Shown here: positions 26,005 through 55,026 of the stretch, piece after piece
Numbering within the stretch: position 1 is the stretch's first letter
Layout of the letters: every line of letters starts with the position of its first letter
From: Bolinopsis microptera
Taxonomy: Eukaryota; Ctenophora; Tentaculata; Lobata; Bolinopsidae
Assembly: GCF_026151205.1 (NCBI RefSeq)
Contig: NC_087074.1
Span: 9,581,226 to 9,645,225, forward strand
Direction of reading: 5' to 3'
Length of the DNA stretch: 64,000 bases
Translations under genes and position numbers: made by a program
Notes under the pieces: model-generated
Told to the model about the DNA's origin: nothing
Database searches by the model: none
The model's input: only the letters and a program-made list of their open reading frames with translations

Positions 26005-26186
26005 TTACCTGGAGAGTCGGAGATCCCAGGCTATTATGTTCATAAAAATTTGAATAAAGATTCGGCGGAATGACAGGCTGAGCGTTACCTGTACTGCATA
26101 CTGGGGACCTCAGGCTATCATGTTCATAGAGATTAGGCAGAATGACAGGCTGAGCGCGGCCCAGTAAGCTGAGCGCCGCCCAGTAA
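26005..26186. mobile_element. MITE inserted into another MITE copy (nested pair 2)
   Basis: The outer copy starts TTACCTGGAGAG at 26005 and ends CCCAGTAA at 26186. The inner copy, 26085-26167, is flanked by the perfect 8-bp duplication GCTGAGCG (26077-26084 and 26168-26175), which lies inside the outer element's own terminus. Confidence 0.9.
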
Positions 26187-26386
26187 ACATTTAGTACTTC
26201 TTAAGATGCAACATTTATGACATTACACCATGTTGTAGCGCGATGCACTACTGGGTCGCGCGCGCATCCAATAATGCTTCTCGCAACCACAGAGCAGATC
26301 GGCGAGATGCGAAGGATTGACATCGTCAATCAATACACCATGTATCACACATGTCTACAAAATAACATCGCACTATATTATATATG

Positions 26387-26439
26387 TTACTGGGCGGCGC
26401 TCAGCCTGTCATTCCGCCGAATCTCTATTCCCCAGGTAA
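26387..26439. mobile_element. MITE, internally deleted copy, 53 bp
   Basis: Same termini as the 80-bp family (TTACTGGGCGGCGCTCAG... to CCCCAGGTAA). It is flanked by the perfect 8-bp duplication TATATATG (26379-26386 and 26440-26447). The middle and one subterminal block are missing. Confidence 0.88.
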
Positions 26440-26509
26440 TATATATGTTGATACAAAAAGGAAGTGATACGTTTTCAATGAAGTGATAAGTTCCCAGGAA
26501 CCCTGACCG

Positions 26510-26876
26510 GATGGGGCTTAACTTTGAAAGTAAAAGAGTTGGAGACTTTCGGTTTTTTGTAACATGTTCCTCTTTTACATTTTAAAAGTAACGTTACCTC
26601 TCCAGGAGGAAAATTCAAGACAACGTAATTGTTGAGTTATCTCAAAATCTCCAGAAAAGTCCCCTTTCGGTCCGATCAAAAGTTTGCAACTTTAACTTTG
26701 CGGATTCCTGTACTCTGGTTGGCTGAATTGTGTCACGTGTTAGCTGCTTGAACATTGGAATGCGCCACGCGTGCAAATCATGCTTGTTGTCGCGCGCGAG
26801 GTCGAGCCGTCTGTTTAATATTAAACCAACTCTAGTACCACCACCAGCCGGTAACTTTTCCTGGGTTTTCAATGTA
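26510..26876. repeat. Dispersed repeat, copies 2 and 3
   Basis: 26510-26740 matches 25560-25760 in order (gagactt-cggttttttg, taacgttacctc, gaggaaaatt, gttgcaactt). 26795-26876 matches 25500-25556 (gaggtcgag, ccaactctagtaccaccacc, taacttttcctggg). Confidence 0.7.
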
Positions 26877-27100
26877 ACAATAATGTAAATGTAAATAATG
26901 TAACAATAATGTAAATATAAGTTATATTTTGCATTCATTCAATGATAAATTGAATTTGAACTTAAACCACGATTCAGTTTACTAAAAATAAACTTGGGGA
27001 ATATTTTGATTGACAATGCGAAGCAAGAATGCTAGTTTGCGCGGCGTGTCGAAGCAGCGAAGTCTAGTCCTCCAAGGAATATTATAATGTTTTATTGTCT

Positions 27101-27743
27101 ACCTTACAAGACATATTTATGTGGATCATAATTCTGGGGATCGGAATTATATTTATGGGGGATATATATATATATATTATGGGGGAACGAAAATATGGGG
27201 ATTTTTTTCAGAAATCCCCAAATTTCGTACCCCAAATTAAATTGTCGCATTTTCTGTTTTCACGCTAAATTATTTCAGAGAAATCAAAATCAGTTTTTGA
27301 TGGAATTTTTTTAAATCGTGAAAAACTAAATTAATTAAAAATCATTCTCGTCGTTTAAATCGTCTTCATCGTCGTCTCTTTCACCTTGAGTCTGCTCACC
27401 GGTGTAGTCCCAGGTGTATGCCTCCCTCAACAGGAGTTTGAGCTTGTCAATTAAGTCTCCCCTACTCTTGAATGTGAGTAGGGGAGACCAGTATTTTCTA
27501 TTCAGTAATTTTTATACTAAGTAACTTTCTATTTACCTGAGAAATGCGTATCCTTGTCTCACAAAAAAAGGTAAAACAACTTATTTGACAAATTCACCTC
27601 AAATTAGCCCTATTTAAGCCAATTACATACAAATTGATGTGTGGGATTTTGAAATGGCGGCCACAATTTTGGTAGTACGAAAATATGGGGATTTTTTCCA
27701 AAAATTCCCAAATTTCGTACCATATAAATATGTCTCGTAAGGT
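27101..27743. mobile_element. Element with 24-bp inverted ends, foldbacks and a coding-like fragment
   Basis: 27101-27124 and 27720-27743 are inverted copies (ACCTTACAAGACATATTTAT...) with two mismatches. Inside are two direct copies of a hairpin-forming segment (27188-27233 and 27678-27720: acgaaaatatgggga... to ...cccaaatttcgt) and another hairpin at 27456-27490. On the minus strand, about 27345-27475 reads as an open segment rich in Asp/Glu (GDLIDKLKLLLREAYTWDY, then an acidic tail and a stop). It looks like the end of a protein and might be captured host sequence. Confidence 0.55.
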
Positions 27744-28795
27744 ATATAATGATCTATGATGATTTAATATAGTAGAATTTATGTATGAGTATTTCTTGTA
27801 GCGCGATGCGTTACTGTGCCGCGCCGCACACTCAATGAGGCTTCTCACAGCGACTAGCTAGATCGGCGAAATGCGCTACTGTGCCGCGCCGAGCTGCCAT
27901 GAATTGACATCGTCAATTAAGAGTATTTCCATTAGGACAAATGGTTGATAATAATAATAATTTAAACTTTAATAGATTATAGTGGCACAACAACTAAAAA
28001 TGCACAGGTGTGCCACAAAAACAAGTCAGGATACAAAAAAAGCTGAAAAGCAATCCACATTTAGGTTCCAAACCATAGAAAATTGTAAAGACTTGATACA
28101 CTAAATTACAAGGTTAAGGGTATGCACTTAACAGTAGAAACGTTGAAAAAATAGTAAATTAATTAATATCATAAGCACGTTTAAAAAGAAACGTTCTCAG
28201 ATAGACTTTAAAAGATTCCAGGAGAAATAGTTGATTTTAGTGAGACATGGTCAGTTTCTCAATGATTTTAGAAATTTTCTACTTACAGTAAGCAATGCTG
28301 AGTGGAAGAAATGAGGTACCAAAACGCTTGAGGCTAATATAGTAGCTCATTAAAATCAATTATTCTAATATAAGCTGGATGGTGCAGCCTTATTCGAGCC
28401 ATCTTCTGAAAACATTTTTGGTTCTGATCAAGAGTCTTACTTCAGATATTACCCTTGAACCCAGTTATGCGACCATTCATAATTAAGTTGTTATTACTTT
28501 GTGTTTAAAATTGAGATCCTCTGCCTACTGTAAGAGAAACGAGTACTCAAATTTGCTGCTAATGGCTGGAAAGAATATTGAAGTTGTTACAAAGTATTGG
28601 AATTGTCCTCAAATGGGGTATGAGCAACTCGCTAGAGTGTGGAGGTGATAATTCACTATAATTTAAATAAAACGAAGGTTATTTGTTTCCAACCCTCAGA
28701 TGTCTCTGCCATTCCTGATTGATTCAGATGTTAAGTATTCAAATTTCTGAAATAGGAGTCAGTAGACTCCGTCCAAATAGATAATACGGGATCTT

Positions 28796-28922
28796 AGTAT
28801 AGTAAAACCCTGATTTACCGAAAACCCAGTTTTACTGCAGCCATTTATTTTCCTCAAATAGGGCATGCATAATGTGAACAAACAAAACCCAAATCTCTGC
28901 GGTAAATCAGAGTTTTATTGTA
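28796..28922. mobile_element. Pogo/Tigger-like MITE
   Basis: Imperfect inverted ends (TATAGTAAAACCCTGATTTA at the left; the right end reads taaatcagagttttattgta). They match the TIR style of pogo-type elements and the shorter copy at 31626. No coding capacity. Confidence 0.65.
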
Positions 28923-29489
28923 CTACTGCTCCTTTGGCTATGAAGGACAGACAGCTATCCATTTACCACTTAATACAAATTATATATATATTTTCGAATT
29001 CATAAGTTTAGGCTCGGCGCCGTCATTGTAACACGTGACTAGCACCGCGCTGATAGAAATTTATGATTGAGATTAATCTTTGAGTATATAGTAAAAAACG
29101 TATTTTACATAGCATATCCAATTTTCACGAGTTTATTATCGGATGTTTAAGTTTAACTATTTTTATTAGTAAAACAAAATTTAGTAAAACAAAATTTTTA
29201 TTTACCACAAAACAATCAATACATATTTAATATTATTATACATTTATAAATAAATCTAAATTTAAATTCGGCTATATACACAATACACAGCCCACCGCGC
29301 AGACAGCCACACATTGCTGAGAGATTCTCAGGTGCAGATGTAAGCGCCGCGCGCGAGGTTTGTTATCTTACAATTACATGTCACGATATATTATTATTAT
29401 TAATTATCAGAGAATTTTAGATATTAATATTATGATATTAATATTCATTGTAATATGGGAATCAAATTTAAATTTCGTATATGCTGATG

Positions 29490-30495
29490 AATACTTTCTA
29501 CACGAAGCTGTATCTTCCTGATGTTGGCAATGTGATATCTAGCCTGGATAAACTTGATTGAGAATTAATTAGTTTATTTGCTAAACAGCCAGTGCTCCAT
29601 CTAAGTAGCTTAAAAGGCACTCTTTTTACTGCAACATAATGCCATTCCAGGACTATTACCTCGAATAATGACATATTCGACAACCAACACATCTCCTCTA
29701 TTGTCAACTTTGCAAACTGCACCAAACATTTAATTGTGCCTGAGGAGCTGGACCAGACTGGTGTGACATAGCAACTACTCACACATCGTATTAGTTCACC
29801 TTTCTCTTCCACACCCAGTTGCCACAAGTTAAGCATTCATACACGACACATCTTACAACACTTACCATCATCCTACATTACACATTCTGATTCCGAGGTA
29901 GGCAAAGCATTCACATGCTATCCTCTCGTGGGCTATCCAGGCCCAGCCTCTCCTTAAAATTTTAATTGAAAAAATTGAAAAACACACTGCCAACAATGCA
30001 GCACATACCTTAAATGAGTATGATATATCCAAGTTTTTAATTGAAGAACATCCAACACAAAATCAAGTTCTATATGTCTTTTATGAATTTATTCTAAAAG
30101 AATTGATCTGTGTCTGCCAACTAAATTGTAGTATATGTCAGAAAAGGAGGCTCTATTCCGGGACACCTTTATTATCTTGTATATTATCATTTTGTTTGTC
30201 TGATGAGTCTCATACATAGATCTCTTGTGGTCATCATCTATTTTTTTATGTTTTGTTAGAAAACCTGCTAACCTTTCTTGGATATCTTCTTGTTAGGTGT
30301 ATCTGCCTTATTTAGTCGGGATTTAACTTGTAGTTATTAACTTCCGTTTTTACCTCCGTCCAAGGCGAGATGCACGATCTCTACTGTCATTTAGGTATCA
30401 TTTACAGCTGTGCATAGGGTTAAATTTAAATTATTTAACCTTTTGGTGCTGTATAAAAATAACATTAATTTATTATTATTATTATTATCTAGTTT
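29490..30495. other. Decayed repeat with coding-like remnants and a (TTA)n tail
   Basis: One plus-strand frame has long open pieces with scattered stops (for example HISSIVNFANCTKHLIVPEE around 29690, then YMSEKEALFRDTF around 30130). It ends near 30490 in a TTATTATTATTATTATTA run. A trinucleotide tail after degraded coding sequence is typical of an old LINE or similar retroelement. I could not identify the family. Confidence 0.4.
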
Positions 30496-31625
30496 ACATC
30501 AGTAATAAATGGCCTGAAATTAAAATGTGTAGATAACTGACATTTTTTTGTTTGAATGGTTTGCATGGTATATTACCCTGTCCAGGCCTGGGGATCATGC
30601 GCTTTAGTACTGGACCTGGCGTTAGGGTGGTGGGTCATATTTTTTTCCAAAACACAGTTAATAGTTTTGTACTAAGTGGTGGGTCTGCTCCTCATTTCCC
30701 AGAAAAACAGATAGTACATGGTACTAAGGGGGGTGTCCAACCCAAAAAATCACAGTTAGTATCGTGATTTCTCAACAGTTAGTACCACAGAAGGGTGTGG
30801 GTGTCTTAATTATTATCCGAAAAAACAGTTAGTACCGCGAAGGGGGTGGTTGGGTCTTTTGAGAATTTGAGACAATTTTGTAAGAAAAGACAATTTTATT
30901 ATTTATCACCAATTCAATAAATTTGGAATTTTTCAAAATTCCAAGATAACACTTTGTCGACGTCACGTCCAAAACTTAGTACCTGATTCCCCCGCCAGGC
31001 CTAAGCCATGGACTACAACGGATTTGATTTTTTACAAAACAAATCTTCAACTTATTCTTAGGAAACAAATTTCATTACTATGTATGACATAGATATAGAT
31101 TCGTAAATTTAGGTTTAGAAAATTAGCTCGATGAGATTTTTTGATATTAAACAACTGATCAACTTATTTTCAAGACACAAATTTCATTTCTACATGACAT
31201 CTAAGATTTGTCAAATTTAGACAGGTGATCTATCTCTATTTTTCTGGCATGTATCAGTGATACTCTGGTTATTGGATGTAATTCTATGTTTTTGGGTAAA
31301 ACTTACATATACTAGATTTTTCATTAATGCGTGGATTGGAAGAAATTATAATATATTTTCCTCAGCCTTTGAAATACTTCGTTTGGAAATCGTTTTTACC
31401 ATAGTGGGGAAATTACATTTTGCTAATGACAGCATCGTGAATAGGTATATCGTCAATAACTCTAATTGTCGGGACTTTCCCTTCTGTTTTTGCTTTTGCA
31501 AATTTTGATCGCTATATTGTTTTATGTCACCCCTCAATCTGCTAGTTGCCCACTATGGTTTTTTTGGTGTGTTCACTGACATTAACTCTGGTCAATGGTG
31601 GGACCCTGGTATAATTTGGGTAGGG
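30496..31625. other. AT-rich intergenic sequence
   Basis: No gene seen. Bases 30630-30870 have repeated agttagtac/gggtg phrases (cacagttagtaccgcgaagg-like, three or four degenerate copies). Confidence 0.4.
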
Positions 31626-31694
31626 CAGTAGAACCCCGATTTACCGTGGAGTTTGGGAGAAAGGAAATAGCCGCAGTAAATCGGGGTTTCACTG
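31626..31694. mobile_element. Pogo/Tigger-like MITE, 69 bp, just upstream of tomosyn
   Basis: Left end CAGTAGAACCCCGATTTACC and right end ...GTAAATCGGGGTTTCACTG are 24-bp inverted repeats with a few mismatches. It lies about 180 bp before the tomosyn start codon, within the probable 5' UTR or promoter. Confidence 0.8.
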
Positions 31695-31876
31695 TAGTAT
31701 CGGTAGTTATTTCCTCTAAATTTACGAATTATTATCAAAATTCTGCTCCCTATCGTTTTCTCTGCCCTAGAAATTGGTTCTGTTTTAGAAAACAGTCACT
31801 GATCACTTTTCCACTACAGCTCTAATGTGAGAAATGAAGCTGAGATTGACCTACGTTTCCTTTTTGAGATGAGAGG

Positions 31877-46025
<14,149 letters not shown>

Positions 46026-48136
46026 ACGGACAATTCTTTGACATTGACCGTTCAGCTCGCATTTATTTCGTGCCATGATTGGTGAGAAGTTTTTGTTCTT
46101 TCCAGCAACATCATACATGCTAAAACGAATTCGTTAAAAATGGTCATCGCCTGGTTAAATTCAGAGTTTTCTAATTTCACTCAATCACACTAATAATTTA
46201 ATATATATTATATAACTTTCACTCTTAATAATAATTATGATGTTAATTTGTTAATACTCTAGGATTGAATAATAACCCAATTTTAACTTTTGCACATAGT
46301 TATCACAATTCACATATCATTAATTAAGTTTAATCTATGTATTTATTTTGAATGTTTGCTTATTGTTAATTAATATTACGTTGATTGTATGAATTGAATT
46401 TGTCGGTAGAAGGTGCATGTTCACCTTTCATTGTTATAATTGATCATTTAAAACATGATCATACTTAATTCGAGTTGTATTTTCATGATTGATAATTTAT
46501 TACTTTGTTTAGATATAGGTACATAATATGTCGAGTATCGTCGATGTCAATATCTTTCGCGCACGATATCTTGCTCCGTCCTCTACATTTTAAATATGTG
46601 AATTTAATTTATTTTATCAGTCAATGTTACAAGCATTCAGCAGCTGAAATAAACAATTTGTGTTTCATGGATATTGGATATCTCACTAAGTTTCAAAGTT
46701 GTGATAAGATGAATCAAGGGATTAGGGGCTGTATAATATATTTTTGAAGTATTCAGACAAGAATGTAAGGACTAGGTCATCCATAGGTTACCCACCTTTA
46801 GATACCTTCCTCCACTATTGCACCAAAATTCAAAAACCAAGATCGTTTGCCGTGTCCATAAGCCATGTTTTAGTTTTTTTAATTGACCTACAACCAGAAT
46901 GAAACTTCTATTCATAGTCGAGGATCTATCGTTACTGAATTAGTATATTCTGGGCGCCTCGCTTGAAACAATATCCGCTTCCTCAATCCTCATCCACGAT
47001 ATTCATAGAACTTATATTGAAACAAACCTCATCCTTTACTAGACACAAGCAATCTATGGATGGCCCTTTAACCCATTATAGTTTAGTTAACTTATTCGGA
47101 GATTAATCTATTTATCAAAAGGCTGTCAGAGTCCAGCCTGTAAAATCGTTTTTGATAATTATTTAATCATTAACCACATCACATTGTTAACCAGACTCAT
47201 GCTGCTTAATTAAAAGCGTCCTCACTAATATTGTGATTTCAATGTTGAAGCTAATATATTTATTATTTCATTTTAATTATTTATTATTGATTAGATGGTG
47301 AGATATATAATCATTATCAAGATGAATTATTTACCGGTTGTTTGTTTTGACACGTGACAATAATATGTTCGAACATTATACTGTATTCTCTAATATCATG
47401 TTGTTATCGGTTTACTTTGTTTGTTCCGTCATCACAGACTTTTTAATTGAGCTAGTAAATAATTTTACCGATCGAGATAGAAACAACAAAAATTGAAATT
47501 CCAATCTTAGTTTTTTATCAGCTTGATAAGTGATAAGTAAATTAAAATCAATGATATATTAGCAGTAAAATCCCCACATTCACTAAGCATTGGAGGTCTG
47601 TTACTGGAAGGAGGTGGACCGTATGTTTTCTGACACGTTACAAAGTGTACCAAACTTCCAGCATGGACCGATCAAAACTTCATGTCACGTGCCTATGAAA
47701 ATAATGTTCACCTCATCAGCATCCAGATCTGACAGTTAATTGATAAAAGTTAATTGTTGAGAAGCATCGGCAAGGTATGATTATACTTATAACTATAAGT
47801 TAGCAATGCAATGCAACTGAATAATAATAGAATGGTAATTTGTGTAAAGCGTTTTACGAGTCCTTATATAACCCAACTATTATGAGTTGAATACTCGCCC
47901 TTCTTTCTCATCCCTTCTGTCAAGTATATCCGCCGCTCTTTTTTCAAACCGGTGTATCCAGTTCCTGTACGTTTAATTCCTGTACGTTTTTCCTGACACT
48001 TCCCACTTGTTCGTCATCATCTGTAAATTAGAATTTGAAAGGGAATCTCTTTTCTTGGCTCTGTAACAATAGTTTGTACGTACAAAGTACAAAGCTTTTG
48101 AAAGACGTATTCCACTTTTTATGGGGGTCTTATGGT
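46026..48136. other. Tomosyn 3' UTR and intergenic spacer
   Basis: AT-rich sequence between tomosyn and the convergent GPCR gene. I see no ORF with splice or codon support and no recognisable repeat family. Confidence 0.5.
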
Positions 48137-49300
48137 CTAGTAAATACTGACATGTCTAGTAAATACTGACATGTGTATTTGATATATACCTGTAGATAAT
48201 GAGGCGGCGGTCCTGGAGGTCAGCAGAGATATTGGTGCCACAGGAAATAGCTTCGATACAAGGAATCTTCGGAAGCTACTCATTGTCAGAGTGCAGATAT
48301 AAACATTTGACATCCTATTTAACATTCCCACGAAAAAGGCTATTCTATAAAATTCATGGTGAAACAGGCCCGCAGGATCTTTATTGACATAACGTTTACT
48401 TATGTTATAGGCAAACATAGGTAATTTAGAGCCGCAGTAGATAACAGCAATTAGAGCAACTGTTAGAGCTTCTTCCCAGGAGACGCTTCCTCGGGAAAGT
48501 AACTGTCTTCTAGCTCCAGGACGTCGTGCCACAGAGCCTTGTGCCCAAGTAGGGTTAGGGTCAAGGTCAGGGTTTAGGTTAAGATAATAACTGTCACTGT
48601 GGAGTAGAGCCTTCCGGGGCAAGACGACGTGAACCCCTCGGGCACGTTCTCTTGATCTTTTAGCTGCAACTATGTCTTTCAAGATAGAAATTGTTGTAGC
48701 AACAATGATGATGTTCGGAACAATAACATTAATGGTTGAGATACTGGGCAGTATCCTTTTGTATATACTTGAGTTAAACCCATAGTTACAAGAATATGTT
48801 CGATAACCAAAGGCAGCATCATCCTTATCCACAGCTAGCATTATAAATGTCGTGATAGCAGGTGGAATCAATACAACATAGCATGCTTGGTGAGACATCT
48901 TCTTAGTCCAATTTGAAGATGGCTTAGGATACTTGAGAAGTAGCCATTCACAGGTGGTCAACACCGCGATTAGAGACATCCCTGACAAGTTAGACAGATA
49001 GCCCAGGTAAGACGTAATACAGCAAATGGTGTCCCCAAGGAACCAAGAGTCTGCAATCAATGAGGCAGTTGTGGGAATACCACAAAAAGTAGTATGAGCC
49101 AAATCAATGACAGTAATGTGTTGTATAATTGCCACTATTAATTTGTTCAATTTAAAAGCGTCCTTCTGGAAAGATGCACAGAGGATGAGACTATCTCCGA
49201 TGATGATTGATATCAGTAGGAAGACATGGTATCCAACCCACGAGTATCTCTCAGCACTGTTATTAATCCCAAGAGTTGAAGTGTTGGTGAAGTTTACCAT
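48137..49300 (-). CDS. Divergent rhodopsin-like G-protein-coupled receptor
   Basis: 387-aa intronless ORF with seven hydrophobic segments. The N-terminus has N-glycosylation sites (NFT, NTS, NNS). TM1 has GDS where GN is usual. C93/C94 and C171 can form the TM3-ECL2 disulphide. TM3 ends CEW instead of DRY. TM6 has SKLP instead of CWxP. TM7 has NVYIC instead of NPxxY. The third cytoplasmic loop is long and Arg-rich (about 205-275). It includes a LNLNPDLDPNP stretch whose DNA contains gggttagggtcaaggtcagg, so it may be a recent repeat expansion. The fold is class A (inference); ligand unknown. The loss of DRY and NPxxY suggests altered or weak G-protein coupling. An additional small exon downstream cannot be excluded. 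Confidence 0.8.
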   Translation of the reverse strand: MVNFTNTSTLGINNSAERYSWVGYHVFLLISIIIGDSLILCASFQKDAFKLNKLIVAIIQHITVIDLAHTTFCGIPTTASLIADSWFLGDTICCITSYLGYLSNLSGMSLIAVLTTCEWLLLKYPKPSSNWTKKMSHQACYVVLIPPAITTFIMLAVDKDDAAFGYRTYSCNYGFNSSIYKRILPSISTINVIVPNIIIVATTISILKDIVAAKRSRERARGVHVVLPRKALLHSDSYYLNLNPDLDPNPTWAQGSVARRPGARRQLLSRGSVSWEEALTVALIAVIYCGSKLPMFAYNISKRYVNKDPAGLFHHEFYRIAFFVGMLNRMSNVYICTLTMSSFRRFLVSKLFPVAPISLLTSRTAASLSTGIYQIHMSVFTRHVSIY

Positions 49301-50258
49301 TCACGGTAATTCGGCTTGCTCTTTTGGCGAAAAAGCTTCCTTCTGATCCTAAAATTAAATCAAGATAGTTGGTTGCAAACAATCATCTTTTAAAATCATT
49401 TTAAAGAACTGCTGAATACAGGTAACAACTATTACATAATATGACACTACAATTTAAGAATATCGTGCATCTTTGATATATTCTATATATTCCAAAGAGC
49501 TTCGCATTAATGCAAACATTGAACAATGCCATGCTATATGGGAATTTAAGAACCAAACTTAATTATTAATGTAAAACTGAACTCATTAAACCTGCTTAAA
49601 CTAAACACAATCAAAAATTGCTACAGATCCGGACTTAATAAATATTATGGCCCCTAATAGATAAAACGTTATATAGGATATAAATGGAAAATAAAAACAT
49701 CGCCATAGGATAATAGGTTAATTAATCATTAACTTCAGCAGAATTAGCCCTACCCCAATCTCATAAAGCATTGTAAAATGACATAATAATTACGAAATTA
49801 ACTGCTGTAATATCATAATGAAGTATCAACAATATAAAACGTTTTTGTAATTACTAGGAAGGTACTGCGAAAACGATTTGATTATTGTGCCCTATAAGTA
49901 TTATAATGCGTTGTAATGTTTTTATGAAGCTACAGCTAGCTCAAGCTGCTATAACTATAAGTATAACATATGAACACTTTTTTATAGTGCTAGCATTTCT
50001 GCCAAATAATGCTGTAAAATAACAGAAATATAAAGTATGATCAATTCGTCAAAGTGGCAATTGTAATATTTAGTATTTTAATATCATAGTTGAATTTAAG
50101 CCAAATTCAAAGCACTACTAGTACTATGGAATAAAGTTTGAAGTTTAAATAAACGGGATTCCCTTTTATCAGTTTTTCTTCAAGATTAGTGTAATTTGTA
50201 GTGATCGGAGAGCTAAACTTGATATTCAGCTAGATAACATGAACAATCACAGCGAGTG
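49301..50258. other. AT-rich intergenic sequence upstream of the GPCR
   Basis: Should hold the GPCR 5' region. No gene or clear repeat seen. Confidence 0.4.
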
Positions 50259-50330
50259 TTTCGATCCCGTGGTTCAGTTTTGTGCTGAGTGAGTGACTCA
50301 CTCAGCACAAACTGAACCACGGGATCGAAA
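50259..50330. repeat. 72-bp near-perfect palindrome without spacer
   Basis: Left arm from TTTCGATCCCGTGGTTCAG and right arm to CTGAACCACGGGATCGAAA are reverse complements apart from one extra T. The centre is gagtgagtgactcactc. It directly adjoins the next inverted-repeat element. Confidence 0.92.
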
Positions 50331-50338
50331 TTCGCTTA

Positions 50339-50437
50339 AGGGGTCGTTCACATATTACGTAATCAGCCGAGGGGGGGTTTCAAATGATTACGCTAGTGTA
50401 ATTTTGACACAATAATAGTAATATGTGAACGACCCCT
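50339..50437. mobile_element. ISL2EU-like MITE, 99 bp
   Basis: Perfect 19-bp inverted ends AGGGGTCGTTCACATATTA (50339-50357 and 50419-50437). The GGGGTCGT...-type terminus is common to ISL2EU-like MITEs in animals (from memory of the family). No coding sequence. Confidence 0.75.
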
Positions 50438-50759
50438 AACAGCTCATTCTGAGCGAGTAATGGAGTATGAGGCTATCAGCAGTGCCGCAGTGCAGCATTT
50501 TCCCGAGCAAGTCACAGATACTCATACACAACAGATGGACAGAGCCCATCACATGGCTTATAGTGTTACCAGGAGACACGGGCCTTCTTAGTTCTTCTGT
50601 GTATAAAGAAGCCATGAGGCCGTTATAGTGAGGATAGCAATTCCACCGAGTTTAAATGACAAGGCGAGACTTTTAAAAAGGGACTAGACTAAACAGAGAA
50701 ACCTGGAGGAAAGCTGTTGCTCTAGGATCGCGACTTTGCAGAACGGTTCATAATTATAC

Positions 50760-50844
50760 TTACTGGGTCGCGCTCAGCCTGTCATTCCGCCTAATATAAT
50801 CATATTCATGTTAATGAACATGATAGCCTGAGGTCCCCAGGTAA
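50760..50844. mobile_element. MITE (TTAC...GTAA family), 85 bp
   Basis: TTACTGGGTCGCGCTCAGCC to TCCCCAGGTAA, flanked by the perfect 8-bp duplication AATTATAC (50752-50759 and 50845-50852). Same family as 24873-24958. The remaining sequence to 52235 holds no gene that I can support. Confidence 0.92.
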
Positions 50845-52235
50845 AATTATACAACACACCGCTGCATACTAACTTGGTTAAACACTGCTTTTAAGAAGTA
50901 AAAGTATGGACTATTAGATTTAGATAAAACACAGGGACAATTGACTGTAGTTTGATACATTTATTATGTGAATAGTATCTCCAAACCTGCGATCCCCATT
51001 TAATAGGCTCTCACGTGATGTGTACACGATCCCGTAGAAAATCTACTAGACTGACATCTCACTTAATAAAATGACGGAGATTCCATCTTTATGGATAATT
51101 TAAGAAGCAGTCAACCCCCTCCTTCATCCATGATCGCAATTACAGTCCGTTGTAGAGTGCATGACATAAAAGTGTCCCTTTGTTTCATTCAGTCTATATC
51201 GTGATAAGATTGTCTATCATGGCGATCTCTATCTATTGTCGATCGATGAAAGAATCAAATAAGCGCGCGCTAGCTAGCTAAGCTATGCGCGTCTTGTTTG
51301 ACAGTAATAACAATTTGTGCTTTTTACATTAGTTCCGGCTAAAGTAGACCCTATCGGCCCACGGGTGACGGAAATTTGCCACCCTGTTTCCGTTATTTTG
51401 TAGAGATGTGCGCTTGACTGAACTGTGAAGTCAGAATTCTCATGACCGAACAAAGTTTTCCTGGCATGTTACCAGTTTCTACGGACGGTGACATGATCTG
51501 GTGGTCAAAGTTTCCATTCTTATCAATAAGCAGCCATTGGATATTATGTTATTCTCTCAAATTTACGAATAACAATCAGAGAGGAGTAAAAATACTAGAG
51601 ACCAGACTTTTGGCAGTGGCATCGCATTATAGCTAGGTTATTGAAGTCACATTTAAGACTGACCATTCCGGGTGAATAGACGTTAGGATTATAACGTGCT
51701 AGTTTCATTAAAAGTCGTGGACATACGCCAGAATAAAATTATATTACTGCGAAGTAAGAATCTTTGGCAAGGGGCACATTTTCCAAATACTCTGTACGTA
51801 GGTTAGTTAACTTTTGGTAACATTTTCCTAATATTTAGTCCTGGCTAATACCCAAAGTGAATGAAAGCAGTGGCCCCAGAAGCTCTCCAAACTATCTTAC
51901 GATTACGAAGCTGTCGAAACTACCATAGCAGATTACACTAATCTTTGCATTATTTTTATTAGATATTGAATAGATTTAAGCTGGAATGTTTGATTTCAAT
52001 AGCACCGATAACCGTTTGTTTGTTACCAGAATTTTGGAAAAGCTTCGCTGTATTAGAATTGTATAGCAGTCTGGTTCTTTATTGCTAACAGAAGACAAAA
52101 TGAAACAGTCCAATACAATTTTGTTAGAAGAGTTAAACTTTTACAAATAGAAATTCAGGAACCGTTGAAGGTCAGTTTAAAATAAAACACAAAAATAACT
52201 ATCTTTAAAAGTTTAGTCCTTGTCGACACAGAGGA

Positions 52236-55026
<2,791 letters not shown>

